Shown: piece by piece, positions 1 to 6,022 of the stretch
How the letters are laid out: the number at the start of each line of letters is the position of its first letter
Numbering within the stretch: position 1 is the first letter of the stretch
Position numbers and translations under genes: made by a program
DNA from: JAAGZL01 sp964628835
Lineage (GTDB): Bacteria; Pseudomonadota; Gammaproteobacteria; Chromatiales; Chromatiaceae
Direction of reading: 5' to 3'
DNA length: 10,243 bases
Assembly (NCBI GenBank): GCA_964628835.1
Contig: CAZVME010000097.1
Coordinates: forward strand, 1-10,243
Notes under the pieces: generated by a model
The model's database searches: none
What the model saw: the letters and a program-made list of their open reading frames with translations, nothing else
What the model was told of the DNA's origin: nothing

Positions 1-51
1 AAGGCGTTGGGGTTTTTCCGCCGTTTTGGTGGCAAGGTGATTAGCCAGATT
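1..51. other. Segment not homologous to atpA at the window edge (breakpoint at about 51/52)
   Basis: From 52 upward the minus strand codes for canonical AtpA. From 51 down to 1 it codes for nothing resembling the strongly conserved AtpA continuation. The other minus-strand frames do not restore the match, so a simple frameshift is not the cause. The segment may be the end of an inserted element, a rearrangement, or a mis-joined contig end. Only 51 bases are visible, so the source cannot be named. Confidence 0.7.
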
Positions 52-810
52 ACCCTTATCCCGGAAATACTCACCCATGGTACAACCAGAGTATGGCGCG
101 ATGAACTGCATGGCAGCCGACTCTGCGGCAGGAGCTGCCACAATAATAGTATGTTCCAGGGCATCATGTTCTTCCAGCTTGTGCATCACCTGGGCAATGG
201 AGGAGTTCTTCTGTCCAATCGCCACATAGATGCACTTAACCCCGGTGCCCTTCTGATTGATAATGGCGTCAATGGCCACAGCGGTCTTGCCGGTCTGGCG
301 GTCACCGATAATCAGTTCGCGCTGGCCGCGGCCAACGGGGACCATAGCGTCAATGGCCTTAAGTCCAGTCTGCACCGGTTGGTCCACCGATTTTCTGGTG
401 ATAACACCGGGCGCTACCTTTTCAATCGGTGAGCTCTCAGTGGCTTCGATTGGACCCTTGCCATCCACAGGATGTCCCAGGGAGTTAACTACCCGTCCCA
501 GAAGACCCTCGCCTACAGGCACCTCCAACACACGGCCGGTACACTTCACCGAGTCGCCCTCTGTGAGATGCTTGTAGTTACCCAGGACCACGGCGCCCAC
601 TGAATCCCGTTCCAGGTTCAGAGCAAGCCCGTAGGTGTTTCCGGGGAACTCCAGCATCTCGTAGGACATGGCATCTTGCAGGCCATGTACCCGGACGATA
701 CCGTCAGTCAGACTGATGATGGTGCCCTCGTTACGGGCCTCGGTCTTAAGATCGAATTTCTCGATCTTATTCTTGATTAGTTCACTGATCTCAGATGGAT
801 TGAGTTGCAT
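1..810 (-). CDS. atpA: F1 ATP synthase alpha subunit, N-terminal 270 codons, open at window edge and apparently chimeric at its end
   Basis: AtpA is the non-catalytic nucleotide-binding alpha subunit of the F1 ATPase on the cytoplasmic side of the inner membrane. Translation from the ATG at 810 starts MQLNPSEISELIKNKIEKF. It gives the beta-barrel domain (about residues 25-95), then the nucleotide-binding fold with Walker A GDRQTGKT at residues 169-176, so Lys175 falls at the E. coli position. Conserved blocks continue through APYSGCTMGEYFRDKG, ending at residue 253. Residues 254-270 (bases 51-1) should contain the ALIIYDDL Walker B stretch but read NLANHLATKTAEKPQRL, which does not match AtpA in any frame. 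The frame stays open to the edge. The gap to atpH is 13 bases and contains an AAGAGAAG ribosome-binding site. Identity is certain for residues 1-253; what follows is not AtpA. Confidence 0.95.
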   Translation of the reverse strand, partial: MQLNPSEISELIKNKIEKFDLKTEARNEGTIISLTDGIVRVHGLQDAMSYEMLEFPGNTYGLALNLERDSVGAVVLGNYKHLTEGDSVKCTGRVLEVPVGEGLLGRVVNSLGHPVDGKGPIEATESSPIEKVAPGVITRKSVDQPVQTGLKAIDAMVPVGRGQRELIIGDRQTGKTAVAIDAIINQKGTGVKCIYVAIGQKNSSIAQVMHKLEEHDALEHTIIVAAPAAESAAMQFIAPYSGCTMGEYFRDKGNLANHLATKTAEKPQRL

Positions 811-823
811 GCTGGCTTCTCTT

Positions 824-1363
824 TTAGATTCCCAATTCGTTCATCAATTGTGCAATTTTGCCTTTGATGGTCCCATCAATCACCAGGTCCCCGGCTTGGA
901 TAAGAACTCCGCCGATCAACTCTGGGTCCTGTTCACTGGTGATGGTGACATCGAGCCCCAATTTGCGCTTCAGGGCATCGACAACCTGTTGTTCCTGTGC
1001 TGGCTGTAATTCAAAGGCAGAACGCACATGTACACTCATGGTGCGTTGACGTTCGGCCTTCAGTTTTTCATATATGGTGGCAATCTCAGGCATCACGGAC
1101 AAACGACCGTTCTGCACCAACATCCGCACCATATTCTGACCCTCTTCACTCAGATGGTCGCCACCAATATCCAACATCAGTTCCAGCAGATCTGCCTGCT
1201 CGAACAACGGATTGGATATGGCGCTGGTCACAACTGCATCCTGTACCGCAGCCGCTAAAAGCTCCACCATCTCAGACCATTGATCCAGTGTCGCGGTCTC
1301 ATCGGCCCGTGCAAAAACTGCTTCTGCGTAGGGGCGGGCTATTGTGAGTGCATCTCCGGCCAT
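824..1363 (-). CDS. atpH: F1 ATP synthase delta subunit
   Basis: AtpH is the delta subunit that clamps the top of F1 to the peripheral stalk formed by subunit b. The product is 179 residues from the ATG at 1363 and starts MAGDALTIARPYAEAVF, which lines up with E. coli MSEFITVARPYAKAAF. The middle has the family block GQNMVRMLVQNGRL, and the C-terminal domain ends GGVLIQAGDLVIDGTIKGK, the conserved GxxIxxGDxxIDGSxxG region. A TTG three codons upstream (1372) overlaps the atpF stop as TTGA and would give 182 residues. I prefer the ATG because it matches the family N-terminus, although neither start has a strong ribosome-binding site. Translational coupling to atpF is likely with a gap of only 5 bases. 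Confidence 0.95.
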   Translation of the reverse strand: MAGDALTIARPYAEAVFARADETATLDQWSEMVELLAAAVQDAVVTSAISNPLFEQADLLELMLDIGGDHLSEEGQNMVRMLVQNGRLSVMPEIATIYEKLKAERQRTMSVHVRSAFELQPAQEQQVVDALKRKLGLDVTITSEQDPELIGGVLIQAGDLVIDGTIKGKIAQLMNELGI

Positions 1364-1368
1364 AGCTG

Positions 1369-1839
1369 TCAAATCTGCTCGGTCAAGGCGGTGACGATAT
1401 CTTTATGCGCATTGGCATCGACCTCTTTTTGCAGGATCTTCTGCGCACCAAGAACCGCCAATTCGGCAACTCTCTCCCGCAGCTGCTCCCGCGCTTTCAG
1501 GGCCTCCTGATCAACATCTGCCTTGGCGGCAGTCAGAATACGGTTGCCTTCGACACGCGCATTATCTTTTGCTTCATCCATTATCTCAGCAGCGCGTTTA
1601 TGCGCCTGGGAGACAATTTCTGCCGCCTGCTCCTTGCCTTCATGCAGAAGTTGTCTGGCCCGATTCTTTGCCAGTTCCTGCTCATGTTGCCCACGCTCTG
1701 CTGCTGCCAGTCCATCGGCCATCTCCTGCTTACGCTCTTCCAGAGCAGCCATGATCGGAGTCCAGACGTACTTCATGGTGATCCATACGAACACCACGAA
1801 GGAGATGAGCTGACCAAACATCGTCAGATTGATATTCAT
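1369..1839 (-). CDS. atpF: F0 ATP synthase subunit b
   Basis: AtpF is the b subunit; two copies form the peripheral stalk that holds F1 against rotation. The product is 156 residues, the same length as in E. coli. It starts MNINLTMFGQLISFVVFVW, with a single N-terminal membrane span at about residues 5-26. A long charged, Ala-rich, heptad-like helix follows (about 33-140), typical of the dimeric coiled coil. AAGG lies about 10 bases before the ATG at 1839. The gap to atpE is 60 bases and the gap to atpH 5 bases. Confidence 0.96.
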   Translation of the reverse strand: MNINLTMFGQLISFVVFVWITMKYVWTPIMAALEERKQEMADGLAAAERGQHEQELAKNRARQLLHEGKEQAAEIVSQAHKRAAEIMDEAKDNARVEGNRILTAAKADVDQEALKAREQLRERVAELAVLGAQKILQKEVDANAHKDIVTALTEQI

Positions 1840-1899
1840 CCGGGAGTTACCTTGCGTTGAACGAGTACAATAATAGTTCTGGTTACTATCAAGGCTGAG

Positions 1900-2133
1900 T
1901 TATCCAGCGACAGCAAACAGAATGTACATAGCGAGACCAACAGCGATCATCGGAACGGCGTCTACCAGTCCCATAACCACAAAGAACTGTGTCCGAAGCA
2001 ATGGAATAAGTTCTGGCTGTCGAGCTGCACCTTCAAGAAAGCGGCCTCCTAGAACGCCGATGCCTATAGCAGCACCCAGGGCGCCACAGCCCATCATGAT
2101 TGCGCCGGCGATGTACAGAAGTGCTTGGTCCAT
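1900..2133 (-). CDS. atpE: F0 ATP synthase subunit c (rotor ring proteolipid)
   Basis: AtpE forms the membrane rotor ring that carries protons. The product is 77 residues (79 in E. coli) and is a two-helix hairpin. Helix 1 carries GALGAAIGIGVLGG, the polar loop is ARQPELIP, and helix 2 carries MGLVDAVPMIAVGL. The ion-carrying carboxylate is Asp58, equivalent to E. coli Asp61. The Gln/Glu/Ser set typical of sodium-binding c rings is absent, so I infer proton coupling. The start at 2133 has GGAG six to seven bases upstream. This is a highly conserved protein and the call is secure. Confidence 0.98.
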   Translation of the reverse strand: MDQALLYIAGAIMMGCGALGAAIGIGVLGGRFLEGAARQPELIPLLRTQFFVVMGLVDAVPMIAVGLAMYILFAVAG

Positions 2134-2186
2134 TTTGGTCTCCAGTCTATATAGATACGGTAGTTAAATTAAATAGAAAAATAGTG

Positions 2187-3056
2187 CTAGTGTTCATGAT
2201 ACGCCAAGTCCAGATAGACAATAGTCAGTGTCATGAAGATAAAAGCCTGCAGTGTAATAATAAGGATATGGAACAGGGCCCAGCCCAGCTGCAGGATACC
2301 TCCAAACAGGCCCAGGGCGATACCGCCGCTGTACATCAGGGCGATAAGAATAAAGATCATTTCACCGGCATACATGTTGCCGAATAGTCGCAGCGCCAGG
2401 GAGATAGGCTTGGCTATCAGACCGACAAACTCCAGGATGAAGTTGATCGGCACGAAAACGGCCTGAACGATAACGTTGCTGGAGCTGAATGGTTGCAGTG
2501 TAAGTTCACCGATAAATCCACCCGGACCCTTGATCTTGATGCTGTAGTAGAGCACCAGGAAGAACACGCCAAAGGCCATGCCAAAGGTGGCATTGGGGTC
2601 GGTGGACGGCACCACTTTCATAAAGTGGACAATGCCAAGGCCATGATCCCCCACCACATATGGAATCAGATCTACCGGCACCAGATCCATCAGATTTTGC
2701 AGGAATATCCAGACGAAGATGGTAAGGGCCAGCGGCGCTACCATGTCATTTTTGGCGCTGAAGGAGCCACGTACCGTGCTGTCGATAAATTCAACGATCG
2801 ACTCGGCAAAATTCTGGAGGCCGCCTGGAACCCCGGTTGTTGCATTAACGGCAACCCTGCGCATGAAGAAGAGCATGATTGCGCCCAGCGCTATGGACCA
2901 GAACATGGTGTCCACATGGATGGCCATGAAGCCCATGGACTTTGCCTCTGCGGCATCGTGGGCCATGGTCCAAGTGCCATCCGGCAATTCGCCAAATGTC
3001 AGATTGGTAAGATGATGCCTGATATATTCGGCAGAAGTCAGCTTGTCGCCAGCCAT
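2187..3056 (-). CDS. atpB: F0 ATP synthase subunit a (proton channel)
   Basis: AtpB is the stator membrane subunit that forms the two proton half-channels next to the c ring. The product is 289 residues, slightly longer than the 271 of E. coli, mainly through the N-terminal and first loop regions. The signature ALRLFGNMYAGEMIFILIA is at residues 221-239. The essential arginine is Arg223 (E. coli Arg210), with Glu232, His263 and Gln270 matching the other channel residues. Several hydrophobic spans are visible, and the C-terminus reads IVYLDLAYHEH, close to E. coli. It lies 24 bases after atpI and 53 bases before atpE. Confidence 0.97.
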   Translation of the reverse strand: MAGDKLTSAEYIRHHLTNLTFGELPDGTWTMAHDAAEAKSMGFMAIHVDTMFWSIALGAIMLFFMRRVAVNATTGVPGGLQNFAESIVEFIDSTVRGSFSAKNDMVAPLALTIFVWIFLQNLMDLVPVDLIPYVVGDHGLGIVHFMKVVPSTDPNATFGMAFGVFFLVLYYSIKIKGPGGFIGELTLQPFSSSNVIVQAVFVPINFILEFVGLIAKPISLALRLFGNMYAGEMIFILIALMYSGGIALGLFGGILQLGWALFHILIITLQAFIFMTLTIVYLDLAYHEH

Positions 3057-3080
3057 GAAGGATTTCCCAGCACTTCTCGT

Positions 3081-3467
3081 TCAAATAACTTTAAAATGAA
3101 AAACAAACATCGGTACCATTTGCAAAATGAAGTAGCTGCCAAAAAGGGCACCGTAACTCATGTTGTCAAACCAAATTATAACCAATGCAAACAAAACTGC
3201 AGTAAATAATATCTTCTGTATCTCAGCCAGGTACATGCTTGAGATAAGTTCCGCCGGGTTCTGCGCCCGATAGCGAACAAATACATTTCTGGCAAAAAGT
3301 GCATTCATACTCGCCGCAATGCCTCCGCCGATGGCGCCAGAATAAGCCTGAACCCAGCTCACTGCCCAAAGCGTCATGAATATGAGCAAGCAGATTGTCA
3401 GCTGCGCCAACACCATCCGCCAAGCGGCATTTCTGCCTATTAGAGTCGTTCTAGAAGAGTCGGAAAT
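3081..3467 (-). CDS. atpI: ATP synthase accessory protein AtpI, probable AUU start
   Basis: AtpI is a small membrane protein encoded first in many atp operons and linked to assembly of the c ring. From the AUU at 3467 the product is 128 residues, against about 126 in E. coli. Its N-terminus (M)SDSSRTTLIGRNAAWRMVLAQ resembles E. coli MSVSLVSRNVARKLLLVQ. Four hydrophobic spans are visible, with a short basic loop FVRYRAQNP after the second. No ATG, GTG or TTG lies in frame between the family N-terminus and the promoter. The open frame extends to a TTG at 3533 and GTGs at 3515 and 3506, but these lie in the -35 hexamer, spacer and -10 hexamer of the predicted promoter and have no ribosome-binding site. 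The AUU has GGAGGT five bases upstream. The gene is secure; the start is an inference. Confidence 0.85.
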   Translation of the reverse strand: MSDSSRTTLIGRNAAWRMVLAQLTICLLIFMTLWAVSWVQAYSGAIGGGIAASMNALFARNVFVRYRAQNPAELISSMYLAEIQKILFTAVLFALVIIWFDNMSYGALFGSYFILQMVPMFVFHFKVI

Positions 3468-3480
3468 ATCCCACCTCCAT
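3451..3480 (-). other. Nine-codon out-of-frame ATG mini-ORF overlapping the atpI start
   Basis: The minus strand reads ATG at 3480 and stays open for MEVGYFRLF, then TAG at 3453-3451, overlapping the atpI start in a different frame. It has only a modest CAGGG six bases upstream. Ribosomes using this ATG would cover the atpI AUU, so it could lower or couple atpI translation. It may equally be chance, or a sign that a single-base sequencing error separates an ATG from the atpI frame. Confidence 0.3.
3465..3478 (-). promoter_or_regulatory. Strong ribosome-binding site and AUU start of atpI
   Basis: On the minus strand GGAGGT (3478-3473) is followed by GGGAT and then ATT (3467-3465), in frame with atpI. 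The SD-to-start spacing is near optimal, and the site lies about 30 bases after the predicted transcription start. AUU starts are known from E. coli infC and pcnB, where they permit regulation of initiation. Confidence 0.6.
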
Positions 3481-3504
3481 AGAGCGCCCTGCGTCGAGGT
3501 GGGC

Positions 3505-3533
3505 ACTATAAGCACTTTGGGTGATAAGGTCAA
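3505..3533 (-). promoter_or_regulatory. Sigma70-type promoter of the atp operon
   Basis: The minus strand reads TTGACC (3533-3528), a 17-base spacer, then TATAGT (3510-3505). This is five of six consensus bases at each hexamer with ideal spacing. The expected transcription start is near 3500-3496, giving a leader of roughly 30 bases before the atpI start. It sits in the gap between parB and atpI, just where an operon promoter is expected, and implies the atp genes need not depend on read-through from parAB. Confidence 0.75.
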
Positions 3534-3544
3534 TCAATATGCAA

Positions 3545-3565
3545 ATAAATATTTAAAATATTTAT
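3545..3565. promoter_or_regulatory. AT-only inverted repeat upstream of the atp promoter (UP-element-like)
   Basis: Two perfect ten-base arms, ATAAATATTT and AAATATTTAT, flank a single base. The repeat begins 12 bases upstream of the -35 hexamer, so it covers about -47 to -67. That position and composition suit an UP element bound by the RNA polymerase alpha subunit, or a nucleoid-protein site. Its symmetry would also suit a dimeric regulator. No function is proven. Confidence 0.5.
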
Positions 3566-3645
3566 GGGGCCAGGAATTTAGCTCATAACCCGCGTTATTA
3601 TTAGCCCTAACAGGCTGTAAAATCTACGGAAATAACCACGCTATC

Positions 3646-4533
3646 TTACTGGAAATGGTCCAATATCCCCTCCAGTTCATCCAGGCTGTTGTATGCAATC
3701 ACCAATTTGCCCTTGCCAGATGCCGCCTGCTGAATATTGACCCTGGCACCCAGTCTATCAGAAAGATCATTCTGGAGCCGCCGTACGTTCGGATCCTCAG
3801 CCGGAGCCTTTTTTGCCGGGGCCATTTCCTTGGTATCTCCCAACTGCCTGCGCACCAGCTTTTCAGTTTCCCGCACCGACAAACCCTGGTTTACCACCTG
3901 TCTCGCAGCGTCACTCTGAGCCTGCTCTTTCAGCCCCAGCAGGGCTCGGGCGTGCCCCATTTCCAGCTTGCGATTGTCAATGTAATCTTTCACATCACTA
4001 TTCAGATCCAGCAGACGCAAAAGATTGGTAACCGTGGTGCGCGACTTGCCAACGGCCTGGGCGATCTTCTGATGGGTCAGTTCAAATTCGTTCAGCAGGC
4101 GATGCAGGGCCTGTGCCTCTTCCAGCGGGTTAAGGTCATCGCGCTGGATGTTCTCAATCAGCCCCATGGCCATAGCAGTCTGATCCGGCACATCCCGTAC
4201 CACCACCGGAATCTCTCCCAGGCCTGCCTGCTGCGCGGCGCGCCAGCGCCTCTCTCCAGCAATGATCTCGTAACGACCCTGCGGCTCAATCGGTCTGACT
4301 ACGATAGGTTGCACCACGCCTTGGGCCGCAATGGAATCGGCCAGTTCCTGCAGACTCTCGGGATTAAAATCCCGCCGCGGTTGGTAACGGCCACGCTCAA
4401 TCACGTCCACCGGCAGGCTGGTTACTTCATGTACCGGCCTGTCATGGTTTTTTTCCTGGCTATCCTCGGAGAGTGCGGCCCCTCCAAGAAGGGCATCAAG
4501 TCCCCGCCCCAGCCCACGTTTTTTTGCTGCCAT
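3646..4533 (-). CDS. parB: Chromosome partitioning protein ParB (CTP-dependent clamp)
   Basis: ParB binds parS sites near the origin, slides along DNA as a CTP-dependent clamp, and is the cargo of ParA. The product is 295 residues and starts MAAKKRGLGRGLDALLGG, the usual N-terminal ParA-contact segment. The CTP-binding domain has RYQPRRDF (49-56), GERRWRAAQ (93-101) and ENIQRDDLNPLEEA (127-140). The central helix-turn-helix lies around 152-172 (LTHQKIAQAVGKSRTTVTN). A Lys/Ala/Pro linker leads to the C-terminal dimerisation domain ending KGKLVIAYNSLDELEGILDHF. All key motifs are intact. parB lies 47 bases after parA, with GGAA close before the ATG, and the two are probably one transcript. No parS palindrome (TGTTTCACGTGAAACA) was seen in the window. 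Confidence 0.97.
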   Translation of the reverse strand: MAAKKRGLGRGLDALLGGAALSEDSQEKNHDRPVHEVTSLPVDVIERGRYQPRRDFNPESLQELADSIAAQGVVQPIVVRPIEPQGRYEIIAGERRWRAAQQAGLGEIPVVVRDVPDQTAMAMGLIENIQRDDLNPLEEAQALHRLLNEFELTHQKIAQAVGKSRTTVTNLLRLLDLNSDVKDYIDNRKLEMGHARALLGLKEQAQSDAARQVVNQGLSVRETEKLVRRQLGDTKEMAPAKKAPAEDPNVRRLQNDLSDRLGARVNIQQAASGKGKLVIAYNSLDELEGILDHFQ

Positions 4534-4580
4534 CTGTCAGTTCCAACTCAAAATGTAATAGTAAAAGGGTACCGCCAGGT

Positions 4581-5369
4581 CTATCCGGCAGAAGCTGCCA
4601 CGCGCTGTTCATTTCGGCGTAGAAATTCTCCCGCCAAGGCTAGATATGAAACCGCCCCGCGTGAGCTTCTGTCATAGGCCATCACCGGCAATCCATGACT
4701 TGGGGCCTCGGCGATCCGAACATTCCTGGGGATAACGGTACGGTATACCAAATCATTGAAATGCGAAATCAACTGTGTGGACACATCATTGGAGAGGTTG
4801 TTGCGAGGATCATGCATGGTACGTAGAATTCCCTCAACCTCCAGATCAGCATTTCTGCTCTGCTGAATCTGACGTATGGTGTCGAGCAGGGAGGTCAGCC
4901 CCTCCAGGGCAAAGTACTCACACTGTAGTGGGATAATCACCCCATCGGATGCAACCAAGGCGTTCACAGTAAGCATATTCAGGGATGGCGGGCAGTCGAT
5001 AAGTATATAGTCGTACTTGGCCCGGGCCGGGGCCAACGCCAAACTGAGGCGCTTCTCCTTCATGGGGGCATTCATCAGCCGCACCTCAGCAGCAGTGAGA
5101 TCGGAATTGGATGGAAGCACATCAAACCCAGGGGTCTCCGCACGCACCACGGCATCCGCCAGTGGCGCATCCCCCAACAGTACATCATAAGAGGACCGGT
5201 CCAGCCCATACTTGTCCACGCCGCTACCCATGGTGGCATTGCCCTGGGGATCAAGGTCCAACATCAGGACCCTCTTACCGTGGGCGGCAAGGGATGCGGC
5301 AAGATTTATGGTGGTGGTGGTTTTACCCACACCGCCCTTCTGATTTGCAACTGATATAACTCGACCCAT
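4581..5369 (-). CDS. parA: Chromosome partitioning ATPase ParA (Soj-type)
   Basis: ParA is a deviant-Walker ATPase that binds DNA nonspecifically as an ATP dimer and moves ParB-parS complexes. The product is 262 residues. The deviant Walker A is KGGVGKTTT at residues 11-19, with signature Lys11 and Lys16. The switch motif LDLDPQGNAT is at 37-46, and Walker B YILIDCPPSL at 121-130. There is no N-terminal helix-turn-helix extension, so it is the chromosomal rather than the plasmid P1/F type. The ATG at 5367-5369 has GGAAG about six bases upstream. The upstream gap (5370-5595) holds two inverted repeats but no convincing promoter. Confidence 0.97.
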   Translation of the reverse strand: MGRVISVANQKGGVGKTTTTINLAASLAAHGKRVLMLDLDPQGNATMGSGVDKYGLDRSSYDVLLGDAPLADAVVRAETPGFDVLPSNSDLTAAEVRLMNAPMKEKRLSLALAPARAKYDYILIDCPPSLNMLTVNALVASDGVIIPLQCEYFALEGLTSLLDTIRQIQQSRNADLEVEGILRTMHDPRNNLSNDVSTQLISHFNDLVYRTVIPRNVRIAEAPSHGLPVMAYDRSSRGAVSYLALAGEFLRRNEQRVAASAG

Positions 5370-5400
5370 GGAACGTCTTCCATATTCTTCTATAGTGGTA

Positions 5401-5421
5401 GCGCCCGGTTCTTCTGGGCGC
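5401..5421 (-). repeat. Inverted repeat upstream of parA
   Basis: Six-base perfect arms GCGCCC and GGGCGC flank nine bases, ending 31 bases before the parA ATG. As RNA it would form a GC-rich hairpin in the parA leader, but no T-tract follows, so it does not look like a terminator. It could be an operator or an mRNA 5' stabiliser. The rest of the 226-base gap holds a second perfect repeat, TCTTGA-N3-TCAAGA at 5503-5517, and no gene. Confidence 0.5.
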
Positions 5422-5595
5422 AGAGCAGACGAGTGAGAATATCAGAACACAACCGCAAAAAATACCGGGCAATGCCACAGGCGGTGACATGGGTTTTAGC
5501 TGTCTTGATTTTCAAGAACTTAGCGTTATTGGCCGTACTCGATTTCAGGGACCTTAAAGCCCGTATGGAAAGGGGAGTAGTAAAATTCTGTTAAG

Positions 5596-5895
5596 TTAAA
5601 GTTTGAACAGCTCTTCCGCCGCCGCCAGATGATCGCCATCCGCTTTGGACTCTGAACCACTGTCACTGCCGATACTGGGCTCAAAATAGTTACAGAAATT
5701 GGAGCGCTCTTTTTCCATTACTGGCTCTGCTATGGGCTCTTCACAAGCATTTGGCCGCGAGAGGGCATACCAGCGGCAGTTCCGACACACCCTGGTGGGT
5801 TTGGAGCATTTAAGGCAGTTTGTCTCACGGCCATAGTCGCTGGCCTTCAGGCCACTGCCGCAACTCCAGCAGCTTCCGATTATCTCTGATGTCAT
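5596..5895 (-). CDS. Small Cys-rich zinc-ribbon-like protein of unknown function
   Basis: The product is 99 residues from the ATG at 5895, chosen because GGGGAGAGG lies three bases upstream; an upstream TTG (5919) would add eight residues without such a site. Eight cysteines are arranged as CxxC at 9-12, 27-30 and 37-40, plus Cys51 and Cys68. This pattern could hold two zinc ions. The stretch CRNCRWYALSRPNACEEP then AEPVMEKERSNFCNYFEP resembles a small protein family I recall in proteobacteria, usually annotated as hypothetical. The tail is Ser/Asp/Glu-rich and ends with a short helix-like AAAEELFKL. There is no signal peptide or membrane span, so it is probably cytoplasmic. Its place between the ompA-like gene and parA, separated from both by 225 bases or less, gives no clear role. 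Confidence 0.85.
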   Translation of the reverse strand: MTSEIIGSCWSCGSGLKASDYGRETNCLKCSKPTRVCRNCRWYALSRPNACEEPIAEPVMEKERSNFCNYFEPSIGSDSGSESKADGDHLAAAEELFKL

Positions 5896-5905
5896 CCGCC
5901 TCTCC

Positions 5906-5926
5906 CCTGCAACCCGCAATTGCAGG
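5906..5926 (-). repeat. Hairpin abutting the ribosome-binding site of the Cys-rich gene
   Basis: On the transcript CCTGCAA (5926-5920) and TTGCAGG (5912-5906) are perfect seven-base arms around a seven-base loop. The second arm shares its final GG with the start of the GGGGAG ribosome-binding site, so folding could partly hide the site. This might be a translational control element or chance. Confidence 0.4.
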
Positions 5927-5957
5927 TTAAGCCTTCACCCAGATGGATTACAGCTCT

Positions 5958-5994
5958 AAATACAAACGGGCCTACATCCAGGATGCAGGCCCGT
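5958..5994 (-). terminator. Rho-independent terminator after the OmpA-domain gene
   Basis: On the minus strand ACGGGCCT (5994-5987) pairs with AGGCCCGT (5973-5966). The stem extends past one A-C mismatch through a second five-base pairing (CATCC/GGATG, 5985-5981 with 5979-5975). It is followed by the T-rich run TTTGTATTT (5966-5958). It lies 29 bases after the stop of the OmpA-domain gene and should separate that gene from the Cys-rich gene downstream. Confidence 0.85.
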
Positions 5995-6022
5995 AGTTTC
6001 GATCCCAAAATTGCGGCTGATA

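Noticed and set aside
2493..3209. Plus-strand open frame of 238 codons antisense to atpB and atpI
   Set aside because: It is a shadow of atpB; the composition is rich in His, Gln and Lys without any domain, and there is no supporting start signal.
3585..3625. Terminator after parB
   Set aside because: Only short arms of four to five bases (ATAAC/GTTAT and AGCC/GGCT) are present, without a T-tract in the right place on the minus strand.
3655..4677. Plus-strand open frame of 340 codons antisense to parB
   Set aside because: It lies opposite a fully conserved parB with intact motifs, has no recognisable domain, and its length follows from the codon pattern of the real gene.
3534..5595. parS site near parAB
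   Set aside because: No TGTTTCACGTGAAACA-like palindrome was found in this stretch or elsewhere in the window.
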